64,000 bases of DNA, from the NCBI GenBank assembly GCA_963756975.1, contig CAVWPS010000001.1, positions 992,001 through 1,056,000 of the forward strand. The letters are read 5' to 3'. The notes below the pieces were generated by a model. The model was not told where the DNA came from. It searched no databases and saw nothing but the letters and a program-made list of their open reading frames with translations. Source of the DNA: CAVRQM01 sp963756975 (lineage in GTDB: Bacteria > Pseudomonadota > Alphaproteobacteria > Acetobacterales > Acetobacteraceae). Made by a program: the position numbers and the translations under genes. Each line of letters opens with the position of its first letter. Position 1 is the stretch's first letter. Below, piece by piece: positions 33,953-42,044 of the stretch.

Positions 33953-34471
33953 ATGCGACCGCTTCTCTCCGCTCTCACCGTCGCCGCTTTGCTGACAGGC
34001 TCCCTGTCCGCGCAGGCCGAGCAGTGCGCCCGTCCCGTCGAAAAGACGGCGTTCAATGTCGCCGGGCTGAAGAGCCAGCTGATGGTGACCGCCCTGTCGT
34101 GTCAGTCGGACGCCAAGCTCGGCTCGATGGACAAGTATAACGCGTTCATCAGCCGCTACCGGACCGACCTGGTCAGCCAGGAGCGGGCGCTGACGAACTA
34201 CTTCCAGCGCGCCTACGGCCGCAGCGCCCAGAAGCAGCACGACGACTACATCACCCTGCTCGCCAACTCGCAGGCCGATGAGGGCATCAAATCCGGGTCG
34301 TTCTTCTGCAAGCAGAACATGGGCATGTTCGATGAGGTCATGGCGCTGAAGACCGGCACCGACCTGCCGGTCTTCGCGAGCACCAAGGCCATCGCGCAGC
34401 CGATCGCGCTGACCGACTGCCCGGCCGGCGGCACCGTTAAGGTCAAGTCGACCAAGACCGCCAAGAAGTAA
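33953..34471 (+). CDS. Secreted conserved protein with four Cys, unknown function
   Basis: 172 residues from the ATG at 33953, chosen because it begins a signal peptide (RPLLSALTVAALLTGSLSA) and has CGGAG upstream. The mature part holds EQCARPVEKTAFNVAGLKSQ, MVTALSCQSDAKLG, KYNAFISRYRTDLVSQERAL, FFCKQN and LTDCPAGG, so four Cys likely make two disulfides in the periplasm. This Gln-Cys-Ala layout recalls a small secreted family common in Acetobacteraceae. A clear terminator follows. Confidence 0.7.
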   Translation: MRPLLSALTVAALLTGSLSAQAEQCARPVEKTAFNVAGLKSQLMVTALSCQSDAKLGSMDKYNAFISRYRTDLVSQERALTNYFQRAYGRSAQKQHDDYITLLANSQADEGIKSGSFFCKQNMGMFDEVMALKTGTDLPVFASTKAIAQPIALTDCPAGGTVKVKSTKTAKK

Positions 34472-34490
34472 TCCGCCCCGATCCGGGAAC

Positions 34491-34523
34491 GGCCGCCGTG
34501 GCGCAAGCCCGGCGGCCTTTTTT
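34491..34523 (+). terminator. Rho-independent terminator after the secreted protein
   Basis: GGCCGCCG (34491-34498) pairs with CGGCGGCC (34510-34517) over an 11-nt loop, followed by a run of six T in a TTTTTTG context. It closes the plus-strand gene ending at 34471. Confidence 0.85.
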
Positions 34524-34591
34524 GTGCCCGGGTTCCGGCCCGGACTCCGAACAGAGACAGGGCCACGAAGAAAACAGGGCGTCCCACAGAG

Positions 34592-34624
34592 AAAAGGCCC
34601 CGGGGTGCGAACCCCGGAGCCTTT
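34592..34624 (-). terminator. Terminator after the OmpA-like gene
   Basis: On the minus strand AAGGCTCCGGGG pairs with CCCCGGGGCCTT around the loop TTCGCA, followed by TTTC. It lies 38 nt after the stop of the minus-strand porin gene and converges with the plus-strand terminator at 34,491. Confidence 0.75.
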
Positions 34625-34661
34625 CCAGTTTGTCTTCCGGTCAGACCGGAAGGCGTCCCGA

Positions 34662-35789
34662 TTAGTGCAGGACGATCTCGACGCGGCGGTTCTGCGGCTC
34701 GCGAACGCCCGGGGCGGTCGGCACCAGCAGGTGCGTGTCGCCGAACGCCATGACCGAGATCTCGCTGCGCGCGACACCGAGACGGACCAGCTCGGCGGCC
34801 ACGTTGTCGGCCCGGCGAAGCGACAGGCGCTGGTTGTAGGCGGCCGTGCCGGAAGCGTCGGCGTGGCCCGAGACGTCGATCCGCGTCACATGAACCTTGG
34901 CTGCGTTGGCGGCGGCCTCGGAGATGATCTGGCGGGCGCGGCTGGTCAGGTCGGCGCGATCCCAGTCGAAGAACACCAGGTAGCTGCGCGTGATGTCGGC
35001 CTGCGGCGGCGCGACCGGCGTCGGCGCGGGCGCCGGCTCCGGCGTGTTGAAGGCGTAGCGCAGGCCGATCAAGGCGGCGACGTCATACTGGTTGTCGAGC
35101 TTGAGCGAAGCCCGGCCGCCAGTGGCGCTGATGTTCTGCGTCCCACGCAGCTTGACGCTCTCCGGAAGGGCGGTGAACCGCGCCTCGGTGGTCAGCGACA
35201 GGCCAGGGATGCCGGTCAGCGCGATACCCACGCCGACGATGCCCTGCGCGGCGAAGCTGCCATAGCTGTTCGTGTTCAGGGTGTAGCCGGCTTGCGGCGC
35301 GGCACCCGGGAGGTAGACCGAGCCCTTCTGGGCCGACGTGAACTCGTAGCCGGCGCCGAGGCCGACATACGGGAAGAACGTGTCCGACCCGATGTCGAAG
35401 TCGAACAGGGCGTTCACGAACGCGCCGTAGTTCTGCAGGTTGGCACCGCCCTGGAACGTCCCGTTGGCGGCGTTCGTGTCGCCACCCCGGGTCCCGCGCA
35501 GACGCTGGTGGTTGAACTTGTAGTCGCCCTGGAGTTCGACGCGCAGGCCGTTGCCGAGGCCATAGCCGACGCTCGCGTCACCGATGAAGCCGCCATCGCC
35601 GCGGAACTTCTGCCCGACCGGCGAACCGACCGTGCTGCCGAAATCCGGCTGGGCGCGCTTGATCTTGGTATCGAACTTGTAGTCGTAGCCGACGCCGGCG
35701 CCGATATACAGGCCGTCGACAGGCTGGGCCATCGCCACGGCCGGGGCCGCCAGCAGGGTTGCCGTAAGCAGCGCGCTGCGGAGCTTCAT
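34662..35789 (-). CDS. OmpA-family outer-membrane porin with peptidoglycan-binding domain
   Basis: 375 residues. ATG at 35789 is preferred over one at 35798 because GAGGAG stands 9 nt before it. Signal peptide MKLRSALLTATLLAAPAVAM is followed by an 8-stranded barrel (GLYIGAGVGYDYKFDTK to LIGLRYAFN, residues 25-250), a Pro-rich linker, and a C-terminal OmpA domain: DWDRADLTSRARQIISEAAA, SGHADASGTAAYNQRLSLRR, and PQNRRVEIVLH. The Asp and Arg that bind diaminopimelate are in place. It likely anchors the outer membrane to peptidoglycan. Confidence 0.9.
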   Translation of the reverse strand: MKLRSALLTATLLAAPAVAMAQPVDGLYIGAGVGYDYKFDTKIKRAQPDFGSTVGSPVGQKFRGDGGFIGDASVGYGLGNGLRVELQGDYKFNHQRLRGTRGGDTNAANGTFQGGANLQNYGAFVNALFDFDIGSDTFFPYVGLGAGYEFTSAQKGSVYLPGAAPQAGYTLNTNSYGSFAAQGIVGVGIALTGIPGLSLTTEARFTALPESVKLRGTQNISATGGRASLKLDNQYDVAALIGLRYAFNTPEPAPAPTPVAPPQADITRSYLVFFDWDRADLTSRARQIISEAAANAAKVHVTRIDVSGHADASGTAAYNQRLSLRRADNVAAELVRLGVARSEISVMAFGDTHLLVPTAPGVREPQNRRVEIVLH

Positions 35790-36004
35790 GTGATCCATCT
35801 CCTCGTTCTCGTTCGTGGCGGCACCAACGGTCCACCGGGAAGTCAGGGCTCGCGGGACCGCCGCTGTCCTGTGGGTTGGACCGTAACGACCGCCCGCAGC
35901 CGAAACCAGCGCGCATCCGGCCCTGACGCCGCCCATGAGAGAGTTACGCAACAGATGTGGCGCATCGGCCACAGCGTGTCCGGGCCGCACACGCATCCGT
36001 GATC

Positions 36005-36703
36005 CTAAGGGAGGCGCCAGAGCTTCGCGTAGCCCGTGTGCAGCACGGTCGCCCCGACCGCGCCCATGTAGGCGTCGACCAGCAACCCCTTGCCGCCCAC
36101 GCTGCCGATCCCGGGCACGTCGTAATCGTCGACCATGACGAGACTGCCGGACCCGAGCATGGGCGCGGCCGCCGTCAACTCCATCAGGTGATGACGCGCC
36201 GAGGGCATCGGATCGGCGACGTCCAGATCGAACGAATCGAGATACAACAGCGCGATCCGCCGGCTGGACGCGAGCCGCGACAGGGTGTGCAGGCCATGCA
36301 CCGAATCGGTGCACAGCAGGGTCGTGGCATGGCTGCACACCGCGCGGGCCACGCCGATGCTCGCCACCGACAGATCGATCGACAGAAACGACACCGGCCG
36401 GCCGCGCAGCGTTTCGGCTTGCGCGAACAGGTCGAACATCACGCTGCTCTGCCCGTCGCCCTCCCAATTCCCGGCCGCCCGGAGCGTCCCGGTCTCGACG
36501 ATCAGCAGCGGCCCGGGCTGGCGCGCGAGCACCTCGAACAGCCGGGCAAATCCGTCGGCGCGCTTGGCGAGTCGCGGCTTCAGATGTCCGTCGAAAATAT
36601 CGGCGAACCCGTCCGCCAGATCCAGCGGGGGCAAGCCGACCGCGTCCATGTCGGTCGGTCTGAATCCCGACGCCCCGAACAGCCTGACCACGTCTTCGCT
36701 CAC
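36005..36703 (-). CDS. Class I methyltransferase-like protein (CmcI/TylF-type), uncertain
   Basis: 232 residues, GTG at 36703 overlapping the DUF1491 stop (GTGA). The core has ADGFARLFEVLARQPGPLLI followed by VETGTLRAAGNWEGDG, SFLSIDLSVASIGVARAVC, and ALLYLDSFDLD, then SLVMVDDYDVPGIGSVGGKG. The ETGT motif and the DSFD/VDDYD acidic pair recall cephalosporin-hydroxylase (CmcI) or TylF-like proteins. Such proteins modify sugars or secondary products. Moderate confidence in the family, none in substrate. Confidence 0.55.
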   Translation of the reverse strand: MSEDVVRLFGASGFRPTDMDAVGLPPLDLADGFADIFDGHLKPRLAKRADGFARLFEVLARQPGPLLIVETGTLRAAGNWEGDGQSSVMFDLFAQAETLRGRPVSFLSIDLSVASIGVARAVCSHATTLLCTDSVHGLHTLSRLASSRRIALLYLDSFDLDVADPMPSARHHLMELTAAAPMLGSGSLVMVDDYDVPGIGSVGGKGLLVDAYMGAVGATVLHTGYAKLWRLP

Positions 36704-37035
36704 GACAGAATTTTCCCCTCGAACGGCGGCAACCCGTCCGGGCTTTCGAATTCGAGCACCCACAGATCGGGATCGACCCTGACTTGCCGCGCGACATACG
36801 CATCGGCCGCCGGCTCGTCGACCGGATCGGGGCCCGTGGCGCGCATCCAGCCCATCTCCCCGTTCGACGCCCGCACCTGCGACAGCACCCAGACGCCCCC
36901 GCCGCCACGCAGCACAACCAGCACGCCGCCCGCGTCCTCGTCGCCGCGCCGGACCACCACGCCGAATCGCCCGTCCCGCTGGCCGAGCCGCAGCGCCATG
37001 CCGACCCAGATCCCGGATTTGACCCGTGTCTCCAC
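36700..37035 (-). CDS. DUF1491 family protein
   Basis: 111 residues, GTG at 37035 with GGAGGAG eight nt upstream. The DUF1491 pattern is complete: RVKSGIWVGMALRLGQRDGR, VVVRRGDEDAGGVLVVLRG, SQVRASNGEMGWMRATGPD, and AYVARQVRVDPDLWVLEFES. The family is small, alphaproteobacterial and of unknown role. It shares a transcript with the next gene through a GTGA overlap. Confidence 0.82.
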   Translation of the reverse strand: METRVKSGIWVGMALRLGQRDGRFGVVVRRGDEDAGGVLVVLRGGGGVWVLSQVRASNGEMGWMRATGPDPVDEPAADAYVARQVRVDPDLWVLEFESPDGLPPFEGKILS

Positions 37036-37112
37036 CCTCGAACTCCTCCGCGAACCATTGTCGCCCCGGCCGCACACTGCCACAGTCGGCCGCCCGAGGA
37101 GCGCTACCGACG

Positions 37113-37367
37113 ATGACCAAGGCAACGGCCAAAACCCCGCCGCAAAAAGCCCCAGCACCACCGCGTATGTCCGAGGGCCAGATGGCCTACGAGGCACGCC
37201 GCGCCGCCAAGGCCGGCATGAGCGTCGAGAAATGGCTCGACGCCAAACGCCGCGCGGAAGCGCAGGCCGAAGCCGCGGCCGAGCGTGCCAAGCGCGACGC
37301 GGCCGCCGTGACGAAACCGCCCGGCCTGCTGAAGCGCCTGCTCGACCGCGCCCACAAGCCGCTCTGA
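37113..37367 (+). CDS. Small basic helical protein (84 aa), hypothetical
   Basis: 84 residues, ATG at 37113 with GAGGAG 11 nt before. Begins MTKATAKTPPQKAPAPPRMS, then a long Ala/Lys/Arg/Glu helix (AYEARRAAKAGMSVEKWLDA) that could be a coiled coil, and ends KRLLDRAHKPL. No family is recognised. Its TGA overlaps the proposed start of the DUF429 gene as CTGA, so the two are probably coupled. Confidence 0.65.
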   Translation: MTKATAKTPPQKAPAPPRMSEGQMAYEARRAAKAGMSVEKWLDAKRRAEAQAEAAAERAKRDAAAVTKPPGLLKRLLDRAHKPL

Positions 37368-38416
37368 TCCCGGCCACCCCGCTCCCTGCCGCCCTGGCTG
37401 CCCACGCCGACTGGAGCGTCGACCCGCGCAAGCGCTGGATGGCCGTGGCCCGGCCCGTGGACGGGCTCTGGCACATGTCCGCACCCGAGCCGGTCGGCGA
37501 CGTCTCAACCCTTGCCCAACGCCTGCTCGAGCGCGCGGGCGGCGGCCCCGTCGCCCTCGGCCTCGACCTCCCGCTCGGCCTCCCCCGCGCCTTCGTCACC
37601 GCCCATCTGCCGGATGTCGCGAACTTTCCGGCCTTCCTCGCGGACCTGCCGAACCGTCCGGACTTCCTGCGCGTCGCCAATTCGATCGACGAGGCAGGCC
37701 CGCGCCGCCCGTTCTTCCCGCGCGCCAACCCGCCCGGCCTGAACCGCGCCGCGCACGCCATCGCCCTCGGCCTCGCCTCGCCCGCCGACCTGTCCCGCCC
37801 CTGCGACCGCGCCACCGCGGAGCGCCCGGCCGGCGCCTCGCTGTTCTGGACCCTCGGCCCGAACCAGTCCGGCAAGGCGGCCATCTCGGCATGGCGCGAC
37901 CTGCTGCTCCCCTGCCGGAAACTGCTCCGGCTCTGGCCGTTCGAGGGCGACTTTCTGCCTCTGCTCACGCGCGAAAAAATCGTCGTGGCCGAGACCTATC
38001 CGGCGGAGGCGATGCGCCAGCTCGGCGTCCGGCTCGCCGGCTCCAAGCGCGCGCAATCCGTCCGCGCCGCCGCCGCGCCGTCCCTGCTCGCGGCCTGCGC
38101 CCGCCTCGGCGTGACAGCGGACCCGGCGGCCGGAAGCGCGATCGTAGACGGATTCGGCTCCGACGCGGCCGGCGAGGACCGGATCGACTGCACGCTCGGA
38201 CTGCTCTGCGTCATCGCCGTGCTGCGCGGCACCCGACCGGACGGCATCCCGCCCGACACCTGGCTGCGGCGTTTCGAGGGCTGGGTCCTGGGCCAGACCG
38301 CGTTGCCGGCCGGCTTCGTCCCGGACCGTCTCGATGTCGAAAGCCCGATCATGGACAAAAGCCGCGCCGCGCCCCTACCACGATGCAAGCCACAGCCGGT
38401 TACGACACTGCCATGA
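37364..38416 (+). CDS. DUF429 family RNase H-like protein; start codon unresolved
   Basis: About 350 residues. No ATG, GTG or TTG stands before the conserved AAHADWSVDPRKRWMAVARP. An in-frame CTG at 37364 overlaps the upstream stop as CTGA and is taken as the start. The DUF429 signs are the early Asp-Trp-Ser-Val-Asp strand, VALGLDLPLGLPRAF, ANPPGLNRAAHAIALG and VVAETYPAEAMRQLGVRL. Its end overlaps the manC ATG (ATGA). The fold is a predicted RNase H-like nuclease of unknown role. Confidence 0.7.
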   Translation: MIPATPLPAALAAHADWSVDPRKRWMAVARPVDGLWHMSAPEPVGDVSTLAQRLLERAGGGPVALGLDLPLGLPRAFVTAHLPDVANFPAFLADLPNRPDFLRVANSIDEAGPRRPFFPRANPPGLNRAAHAIALGLASPADLSRPCDRATAERPAGASLFWTLGPNQSGKAAISAWRDLLLPCRKLLRLWPFEGDFLPLLTREKIVVAETYPAEAMRQLGVRLAGSKRAQSVRAAAAPSLLAACARLGVTADPAAGSAIVDGFGSDAAGEDRIDCTLGLLCVIAVLRGTRPDGIPPDTWLRRFEGWVLGQTALPAGFVPDRLDVESPIMDKSRAAPLPRCKPQPVTTLP

Positions 38417-39885
38417 ACGCACTCGATCCCGCCCTGCACGCCCCGTCGCTCGAAGACCTCGCCGCCGATGGCCGGATCGTGCCCGTCATCCTGTCCGGCG
38501 GCTCCGGCACGCGTCTGTGGCCGGTCAGCCGGGAAAGCTTCCCGAAGCAGTTCTGGCCGCTGATCGGCGAGCGTTCGATGATCGCCGAGACGGTCGCGCG
38601 CGGCCTCGGCCGTGCCTTCGCGCCCGCCATCGTCGTCTGCAACGAGGAGCACCGCTTCCTGGTGGCCGAGCAGATGCGCCAGGCCGGCGCCGAGGGCGCG
38701 CGCATCCTGCTCGAACCCGTCGGGCGCAACTCGGCCCCCGCCGTCACCGCCGCCGCGTTGCTGGTCGCCGAGACGGACCCGGACGCGGTGCTCTGGATGA
38801 TGGCCGCCGACGCCGCGATCGGCGACACCGGCCAGCTGCACCGCCTGCTCGCCCGCGCCGTGGTCGCCGCGCGCGCCGGGAAGGTCGTCACGTTCGGCAT
38901 GCACCCGACCGCGCCCGAGACCGGCTACGGCTATATCGAGGTCGGCGAGCGGCTCGACGGCTTGCCCGGCGTGCACGCGCTGACCCGCTTCGCCGAAAAG
39001 CCGGACGCCGCCGCCGCCGCCGCGATGGTCGCCACCGGCACCCATCTCTGGAACTCCGGCATGTACGTGTTCACGGCGGCGACGCTGCTGGCCGAGATGC
39101 GGCGTCACGCGCCCGACATCCTCGCCAGCGTCGGCCGCGCCATCACCGAGCGCACGTCGGACCTCGACTTCATCCGCCTCGCCGAAAAGCCGTTCCGGGC
39201 CTGCCCCTCCCTATCGATCGACGTCGCCATCGCCGAGCGGACCGACCGGGCCGCCGTCGTGCCCGCAGAGCTCGGCTGGTCGGACGTCGGCAGCTGGAAC
39301 GCGCTCTGGGATCTCGGCGAAAAGGACAGCGCCGGCAATGTCGGCGTGGGCGACGTGATGCTGCAGGGCTCGCACGACTGCTACGTCCGCTCCGACGGCA
39401 TCCTGACCGCCGTCGTCGGCCTGCGCGATGTCGTCGTCGTGGTGACCGAGGACGCGGTACTGGCGATGGACCGCGCCCGCTCGCAGGACGTCAAACTGAT
39501 CGTCGAGCGCCTCCGCGCCGAACGCCGGCACGAGGCGGTGGCGCATAACCGCGTCTACCGCCCGTGGGGGTTCCACGAGGAGCTGATCAGCGGGGACCGG
39601 TTCAACGTTCAGCGGATCGTCATCGACCCCGGCCAGAAGCTATCCATGCAGCGCCACTACAACCGCGCCGAACACTGGGTCGTCGTGCACGGCACCGCCC
39701 TCGTGACCCGCGACGGTGAGCAATCGCTGGTGCGCGAGGACGAAAGCCTGTTCCTGCCGATCGGGACCGTCCACCGGCTCGAAAACCCAGGCCGCATCCC
39801 GCTCACGCTGATCGAGGTCCGCTCCGGCAGCTATCTGGGCGAGGACGACGTGGAACGGCTGCCGGACACCGCGGCCAGCTCGTAA
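38413..39885 (+). CDS. manC: Mannose-1-phosphate guanylyltransferase/mannose-6-phosphate isomerase (bifunctional)
   Basis: 490 residues, ATG within the DUF429 stop. Nucleotidyltransferase part: VPVILSGGSGTRLWPVSRES, FPKQFWPLIGERSMIAETV, GYGYIEVGERLDGL, FAEKPD and NSGMYVFTA. C-terminal cupin part: YRPWGFHEELISGDRFNVQR, GQKLSMQRHYNRAEHWVVVH and IPLTLIEVRSGSYLGEDD. It makes GDP-mannose for exopolysaccharide or other surface glycans. The NUDIX gene at 16,097 could hydrolyse the same nucleotide sugar. The last 55 nt are overlapped by the convergent amidohydrolase. Confidence 0.92.
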   Translation: MNALDPALHAPSLEDLAADGRIVPVILSGGSGTRLWPVSRESFPKQFWPLIGERSMIAETVARGLGRAFAPAIVVCNEEHRFLVAEQMRQAGAEGARILLEPVGRNSAPAVTAAALLVAETDPDAVLWMMAADAAIGDTGQLHRLLARAVVAARAGKVVTFGMHPTAPETGYGYIEVGERLDGLPGVHALTRFAEKPDAAAAAAMVATGTHLWNSGMYVFTAATLLAEMRRHAPDILASVGRAITERTSDLDFIRLAEKPFRACPSLSIDVAIAERTDRAAVVPAELGWSDVGSWNALWDLGEKDSAGNVGVGDVMLQGSHDCYVRSDGILTAVVGLRDVVVVVTEDAVLAMDRARSQDVKLIVERLRAERRHEAVAHNRVYRPWGFHEELISGDRFNVQRIVIDPGQKLSMQRHYNRAEHWVVVHGTALVTRDGEQSLVREDESLFLPIGTVHRLENPGRIPLTLIEVRSGSYLGEDDVERLPDTAASS

Positions 39886-40718
39886 GTCCGCTCGGCCGTC
39901 TCGCCCATGATCGCAGCCCGGTCGGCACCCGAAACGCCGATCCCGTCCAGGACCGTCTCCAGCGCGGCTTTCACCGCGCCGTAATCGGCCGCCGCCCGGC
40001 ACACCGGCCAGTCGGAGCCGAACATGCAGCGCTCCGGCCCGAACACTTCCAACACATGCTCGATATACGGTCTGAGATCGTCCGGCCTCCAAGCGGTGAG
40101 GTCGGCTTCCGTCACCATGCCCGACAGCTTGCACCGCACCTGCGTGTGGCTCGCCAGTTCCGTTACGAGGCTCGCCCAGGGTTCGCGCGCACCGGAGGCG
40201 ATCGGCGGCTTGCCGATATGGTCGAGCACGAGCCGCATATCCGGGAAATCGCGCGCCACCGCGATGCAGGCCGGCAGATGCGGCGGCCGCGCCAGCAGAT
40301 CGTACACCAGCCCCGCATCGGCGACCGCCGCCAGCCCGCGACGGACCTCGGGCCGGCCGAGCCAGTCGGGGTCTGCCTCGTCATGCACCAGATGGCGCAC
40401 CCCCACGAGCCAGCGGCCGTTCGGCCCCGCCCGTAGCTCCGCGATGATGTCGGCCACATCGGGCGCGTCGAGCGGCACCCAGCCGACCACCCCGGCGACG
40501 AAGTCGGTCGCCTCGGCGATGGCGAGAAACTCTCGCGTCTCGTCGAGCGACGCCTGCACCTGCACCACCACCGTCGCATCCACGCCCGCTTGGCGCAGAG
40601 CCGGACGCAACGTCTCTGGCCCGTGCGGTCCGGCGATCACGGCATACGGCCCGCTCATCCACGGCAGGGCGATGTCGCCCCAGAAATGCTGGTGGGAATC
40701 GATCACGCGTGGGGCCAT
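39831..40718 (-). CDS. Amidohydrolase_2 family metal hydrolase (L-fuconolactonase/lactone type)
   Basis: 295 residues from the ATG at 40718; a TTG two codons upstream is in frame but not needed. Metal site pattern: VIDSHQHFW at the N-terminus, RLVLDHIGKPP in the middle, and MFGSDWPVC near the C-terminus. This is the layout of the COG3618 group of lactone hydrolases. It ends inside manC on the other strand. The LysR gene lies 195 nt upstream in the same direction and may control it. Substrate unknown. Confidence 0.84.
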   Translation of the reverse strand: MAPRVIDSHQHFWGDIALPWMSGPYAVIAGPHGPETLRPALRQAGVDATVVVQVQASLDETREFLAIAEATDFVAGVVGWVPLDAPDVADIIAELRAGPNGRWLVGVRHLVHDEADPDWLGRPEVRRGLAAVADAGLVYDLLARPPHLPACIAVARDFPDMRLVLDHIGKPPIASGAREPWASLVTELASHTQVRCKLSGMVTEADLTAWRPDDLRPYIEHVLEVFGPERCMFGSDWPVCRAAADYGAVKAALETVLDGIGVSGADRAAIMGETAERTYELAAVSGSRSTSSSPR

Positions 40719-40913
40719 GGGCAAAATCCGATCTGGTTTTTTCCGCTCGATGCGATCGCAAGCGGCCGTTCGATTGATCCGTGTCGCGCATCCAGCTTGA
40801 GCACATCAAGCGGGAGCCGCCCACGTCGGCCGCCATCGCGCTTCGATCCGCCGCCCGGCCCCGCGTCCCGTTCGCCCGGGGCTGCTCGTGCGGGCCATCC
40901 GCGCCGAAGGCGT

Positions 40914-41783
40914 CTAGGCGAGCCGCTCCAGGAACGCCGCCGCCGCCCGGCTCAGCGACCGCTCGCGGTGGTGCAGCACGGTGAACGCCCGGTCCGGCAA
41001 CCGCAGCGCCACCGGGTGCAGCAACCCCGCCTCGATCCCCGACGCCGCGACCGAGGCCGACAGCGCCGACGCGCCGAGCCCCGCTTCCACCGCCGCCCGC
41101 ACCGCCTCGTTGCTCGGCAGTTCGAGCGCCACCGGCACCTTGCCCACGCCGAACGCCGTCAGCGCCGCCTCGAACACCGACCTCGTGCCCGATCCCGGCT
41201 CCCGCAGCACCCATTGGCTGTCGGCGAGTTCGCCCGGCTCGACCTTGTGGCGCCCGGCCCACGGATGCTCGGGGCCGACCACGATCAGCAGCTGGTCGCG
41301 CGCGATCTCCCGGCCGGCCAGCGCCGGGTCGTCGACCGTCCCCTCGACGCAGCCAAGCTCGGCACCCCCGATCCGGACCGCCTCGGCGACCTGTGCGGTA
41401 TTGCCGATCCCGAGCCTGATCTCGACGCGCGGGTGCGCCGCACGGAACGCGACCAGATGGCGCGGTAGCCAGTAGCCGGCGATGGTCTGGCTGGCCTGGA
41501 CCGACAAGATGCCGCGCGCCAGACCGGCGATGTCGGCCAGCGTCCGCTCCGCCGCCGCGGTGCGCGCCAGCACCGCGCGCGCGTCGATCAGGAACGCCGA
41601 GCCGGATGCCGTCAACTCGATGTGCCGCCCGACCCGGTTGAACAATCGCACGCCGTGCTTGGCCTCCAGGGCGGCGATCGCGGCACTCGCGGCCGACTGC
41701 GCGAGGTTCAGCGCCTCCGCCGCACGGGTGACATGCAGACGCTCGGCGACGGCGACGAACACGCGGAGTTGGTCAAGTGTCAT
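40914..41783 (-). CDS. LysR-family transcriptional regulator
   Basis: 289 residues, ATG at 41783. N-terminal HTH: MTLDQLRVFVAVAERLHVTR, AAEALNLAQSAASAAIAALE, and HGVRLFNRVGRHIELTASG. The substrate-binding half includes VQASQTIAGYWLPRHLVAFR, VVGPEHPW and ELPSNEAVRAAVEAGLGASA. It reads like a CysB/CbbR-type regulator. The start region holds GTCAT repeats (separate entry), consistent with autoregulation. Its target could be the amidohydrolase or the divergent DUF1800 operon. Confidence 0.88.
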   Translation of the reverse strand: MTLDQLRVFVAVAERLHVTRAAEALNLAQSAASAAIAALEAKHGVRLFNRVGRHIELTASGSAFLIDARAVLARTAAAERTLADIAGLARGILSVQASQTIAGYWLPRHLVAFRAAHPRVEIRLGIGNTAQVAEAVRIGGAELGCVEGTVDDPALAGREIARDQLLIVVGPEHPWAGRHKVEPGELADSQWVLREPGSGTRSVFEAALTAFGVGKVPVALELPSNEAVRAAVEAGLGASALSASVAASGIEAGLLHPVALRLPDRAFTVLHHRERSLSRAAAAFLERLA

Positions 41784-41808
41784 CGGGCGTCATGTCATCC
41801 CGTGTCAT
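41779..41808. repeat. Four GTCAT repeats around the LysR start, spaced 10-5-10
   Basis: GTCAT occurs at 41779, 41789, 41794 and 41804 on the plus strand (ATGAC on the minus strand). The outermost copy includes the LysR start codon. Regular spacing suggests a binding site, or alternative ATG starts in the LysR gene; the regulator could bind its own start. The distance to the divergent DUF1800 ATG is about 240 nt. Confidence 0.45.
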
Positions 41809-42044
41809 TGGAAACGAACTGGTTGAGGCCGGTCGCAATTCCCGAAAACAACCCGAGCGGAAACACCTCTTTAACTTGCGTGAGCCATGAATTCCCGTGA
41901 GGCGAGACGATAAGACCGGTTCGCGAAACCATGCTGCACGAGAGTGCGGTGTGCGCGCACCCGCGTCCGCCTTCATCGCTTATCAATCCGCATCGGGTCT
42001 AGTGCGTCGGCGCTAGATGAAGGCGCACGCAACGGCGGTGCGAT

